NCBI GenBank assembly: GCA_944990035.1
Contig: CALYLX010000030.1
Coordinates: 62,001 to 126,000 of the forward strand
Source of the DNA: Clitopilus passeckerianus
Lineage: Eukaryota; Basidiomycota; Agaricomycetes; Agaricales; Entolomataceae
Reading direction: 5' to 3'
DNA: 64,000 nt
Position 1 is the first letter of the stretch, and each line of letters opens with the position of its first letter. A program made the translations under genes and the position numbers. The notes below the pieces were generated by a model that was not told the DNA's origin, ran no database searches, and saw nothing but the letters and a program-made list of their open reading frames with translations. Shown here piece after piece: positions 62,663 through 64,000 of the stretch.

Positions 62663-64000
62663 TTAGCAAAACCAAGCCATCAATATCCAATGTATCTTAC
62701 CAAGTGCTACCAAAGAAGTCCATCCAGTAAATGGGTGGCTAGAAACAAACTTAGAATAAATACAACTCATCTAGAAAAAAGGACATACCTGCGCTGGCCT
62801 TCACCATTGTTGGCATCATACTGCTCCCAGACATAGCCTGTTCTATTATACTCCTAGATTAATATTAGTATTACTTTGATGATTGCTAAGTGTATAGAAC
62901 AAGCAAACCTTGAATGTGTTATCAATGATATTTTTTCTCAAGGTATTATATATTTGTTTTGCACGTGCTTGATATGGTCCAGGTGTATTCATGTAGGTCT
63001 AAACAATTGCTTAGTTGAATTAAAGCAGAATTGAATGGATGAAGTACCTTATGCAAGGCTTGAAGAACTAGATAATTCATTTGAACCCATATAGGTCCCT
63101 TCCAGTAATTTTCTCCCTTTCCATACTCGGAATGAATTGCGGAAAGGCTACGCAACCCATAGTTTGACCAGAGGTGATTTGGATCTTCTATAAGATCAAA
63201 TATTGGTTCAAGGTGAGGTGAGGAAGGTGGAAGCAAGGATAGGAAGAAGGGGAACAATGACAAGTAGCCCTTGTGGCAGACGTGGTATGATTCATCTAGA
63301 AATATGGAAATGAGAAGCTGAGAAAGTTGAACAATCAAGTACTAACCGTTGTCATCGACATTAAGGTCACAATACATTTGTTCATCTTCATTCCAGTGTA
63401 GGTCTACAAGAGATAAGCTTCCTTTTATTATACACAATGCTGAAGACAAACCTTCAATGTTATCCAAAATTGCATGTTCTATACCTTGAAATGATTTTGC
63501 ATCATCCACTTCTCCAATAAACTCGGCAATCTCCCGCATTGTCCTCGAGAAGAATGCCATCCAAGATATCAAGTCGAGATGGAGTTCCCCAGCGTGAGGA
63601 GGCCCTCTTGGATAGTCATCCATTCCGCTGGTCAAGACGTGAGATTCAGATCTTCCACGCCAGCGGTAGGCCTCTGTACGAGACCGAGCCTTTCTGCCGT
63701 ACTGCTTAATCTGGCCCCTCTGGGTCTTTCTGAACCACTCGTAATGACGCTTTAGCGGGGTATAGATAGACTTGAGGTATGTTACTGTTAGCTCAGGATT
63801 GCCTGAAAGCTTGCTTTGGGGTTCTTCGTAGGCCTCCGATGCAAACACGGTCTGAGGGGTGCCCACCCCATAATCCAATCCGAGCTCGTGACTGTTGAGA
63901 CCACCTGCAGCGCCTTTAAGCCGCGCAATGAATGCCGTAACAGCCATTGCAAGGGTAGGTGGATTGGCATAGTTGGGGACCTGAGTCCGGAATTCTGCTG
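62663..64000 (-). CDS. CWH41: Mannosyl-oligosaccharide glucosidase I (GH63), C-terminal part
   Basis: Five exons on the minus strand: >64,000-63,347, 63,295-63,048, 62,998-62,909, 62,853-62,789 and 62,738-62,663. The introns (51, 49, 55 and 50 nt) all have GT..AG ends, and the spliced frame is open for about 377 residues. Family features are NYANPPTLAMAVTAFIARLK, the catalytic-domain motif SGMDDYPRG, HLDLISWMAFFSRTM, then HVCHKGYLSLFPFFL, KGENYWKGPIWVQMNYL and SHPFTGWTSLVAL close to the C-terminus. The enzyme removes the outermost glucose from N-linked Glc3Man9GlcNAc2 in the ER. Full-length fungal enzymes have about 800 residues, so the N-terminal half, with signal anchor, lies beyond the window. 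No lesions are seen, and this is the only likely functional host gene here. Confidence 0.92.

Noticed and set aside
1..64000. CRISPR arrays, operons, bacterial ribosome-binding sites
   Set aside because: The introns, LINEs and transposase types show a eukaryotic genome. The repeats seen are inverted or dispersed, with no regularly spaced direct repeats.

Overview
The window looks like a transposon graveyard from a filamentous fungus, most likely a basidiomycete. That assignment is inference from three things: 47-55 nt introns with GTAAGT/GTATGT donors, transposase types (hAT with BED finger, CENP-B-like DDE_1, Tc1) that resemble those of Agaricomycetes, and a fungal-type ER glucosidase I gene. 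Only one convincing host gene is present, the 3' part of a GH63 glucosidase I at the right edge (62,663-64,000, minus strand). Nearly everything else is mobile DNA, mostly broken and nested.

Left third (1-31.9 kb): a nest of Tad1-like non-LTR retrotransposons, called family A here (ORF1 gag with zinc knuckles; ORF2 endonuclease-RT-RNase H; 3' hairpin and poly-A). One copy (6,028-12,754, minus) is full length, has a 16-bp target duplication, and sits inside an older A copy. Other copies are truncated, inverted or fused. A second family, B, carries only an ORF1 and shares family A's 3' tail. It occurs twice (663-2,848 and 18,958-20,488), the second time inserted in a family A ORF1 with a 15-bp target duplication. 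A 1.1-kb block at 16,390-17,488 has a tRNA-like Pol III promoter.

Middle (23-45.9 kb): solo LTRs with TGTTA...TAACA ends and 5-bp duplications, Tc1-like elements with long terminal inverted repeats and TA targets (M family and T1), a 751-bp foldback element, a 4.25-kb DDE_1 transposon, and two hAT transposase genes. Three of the TA-target elements sit in introns of other transposases, each exactly 29 nt after the 5' splice site. An unidentified coiled-coil gene (31.9-39.4 kb) is split by several of these insertions.

Right third (45.9-61.4 kb): a decayed Ty3/gypsy gag-protease region with two retropepsin-like units, a CENP-B-type transposase with only one evident stop codon, and a Ty1/copia element (52.9-61.4 kb) with a solo LTR of its own family inside its integrase and a Tc1 element (T2b) in its 3' LTR. 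A nearly identical inverted copy of the copia end plus T2 lies at 48.9-50.7 kb.

From 61.4 to 62.7 kb I see no recognisable gene.
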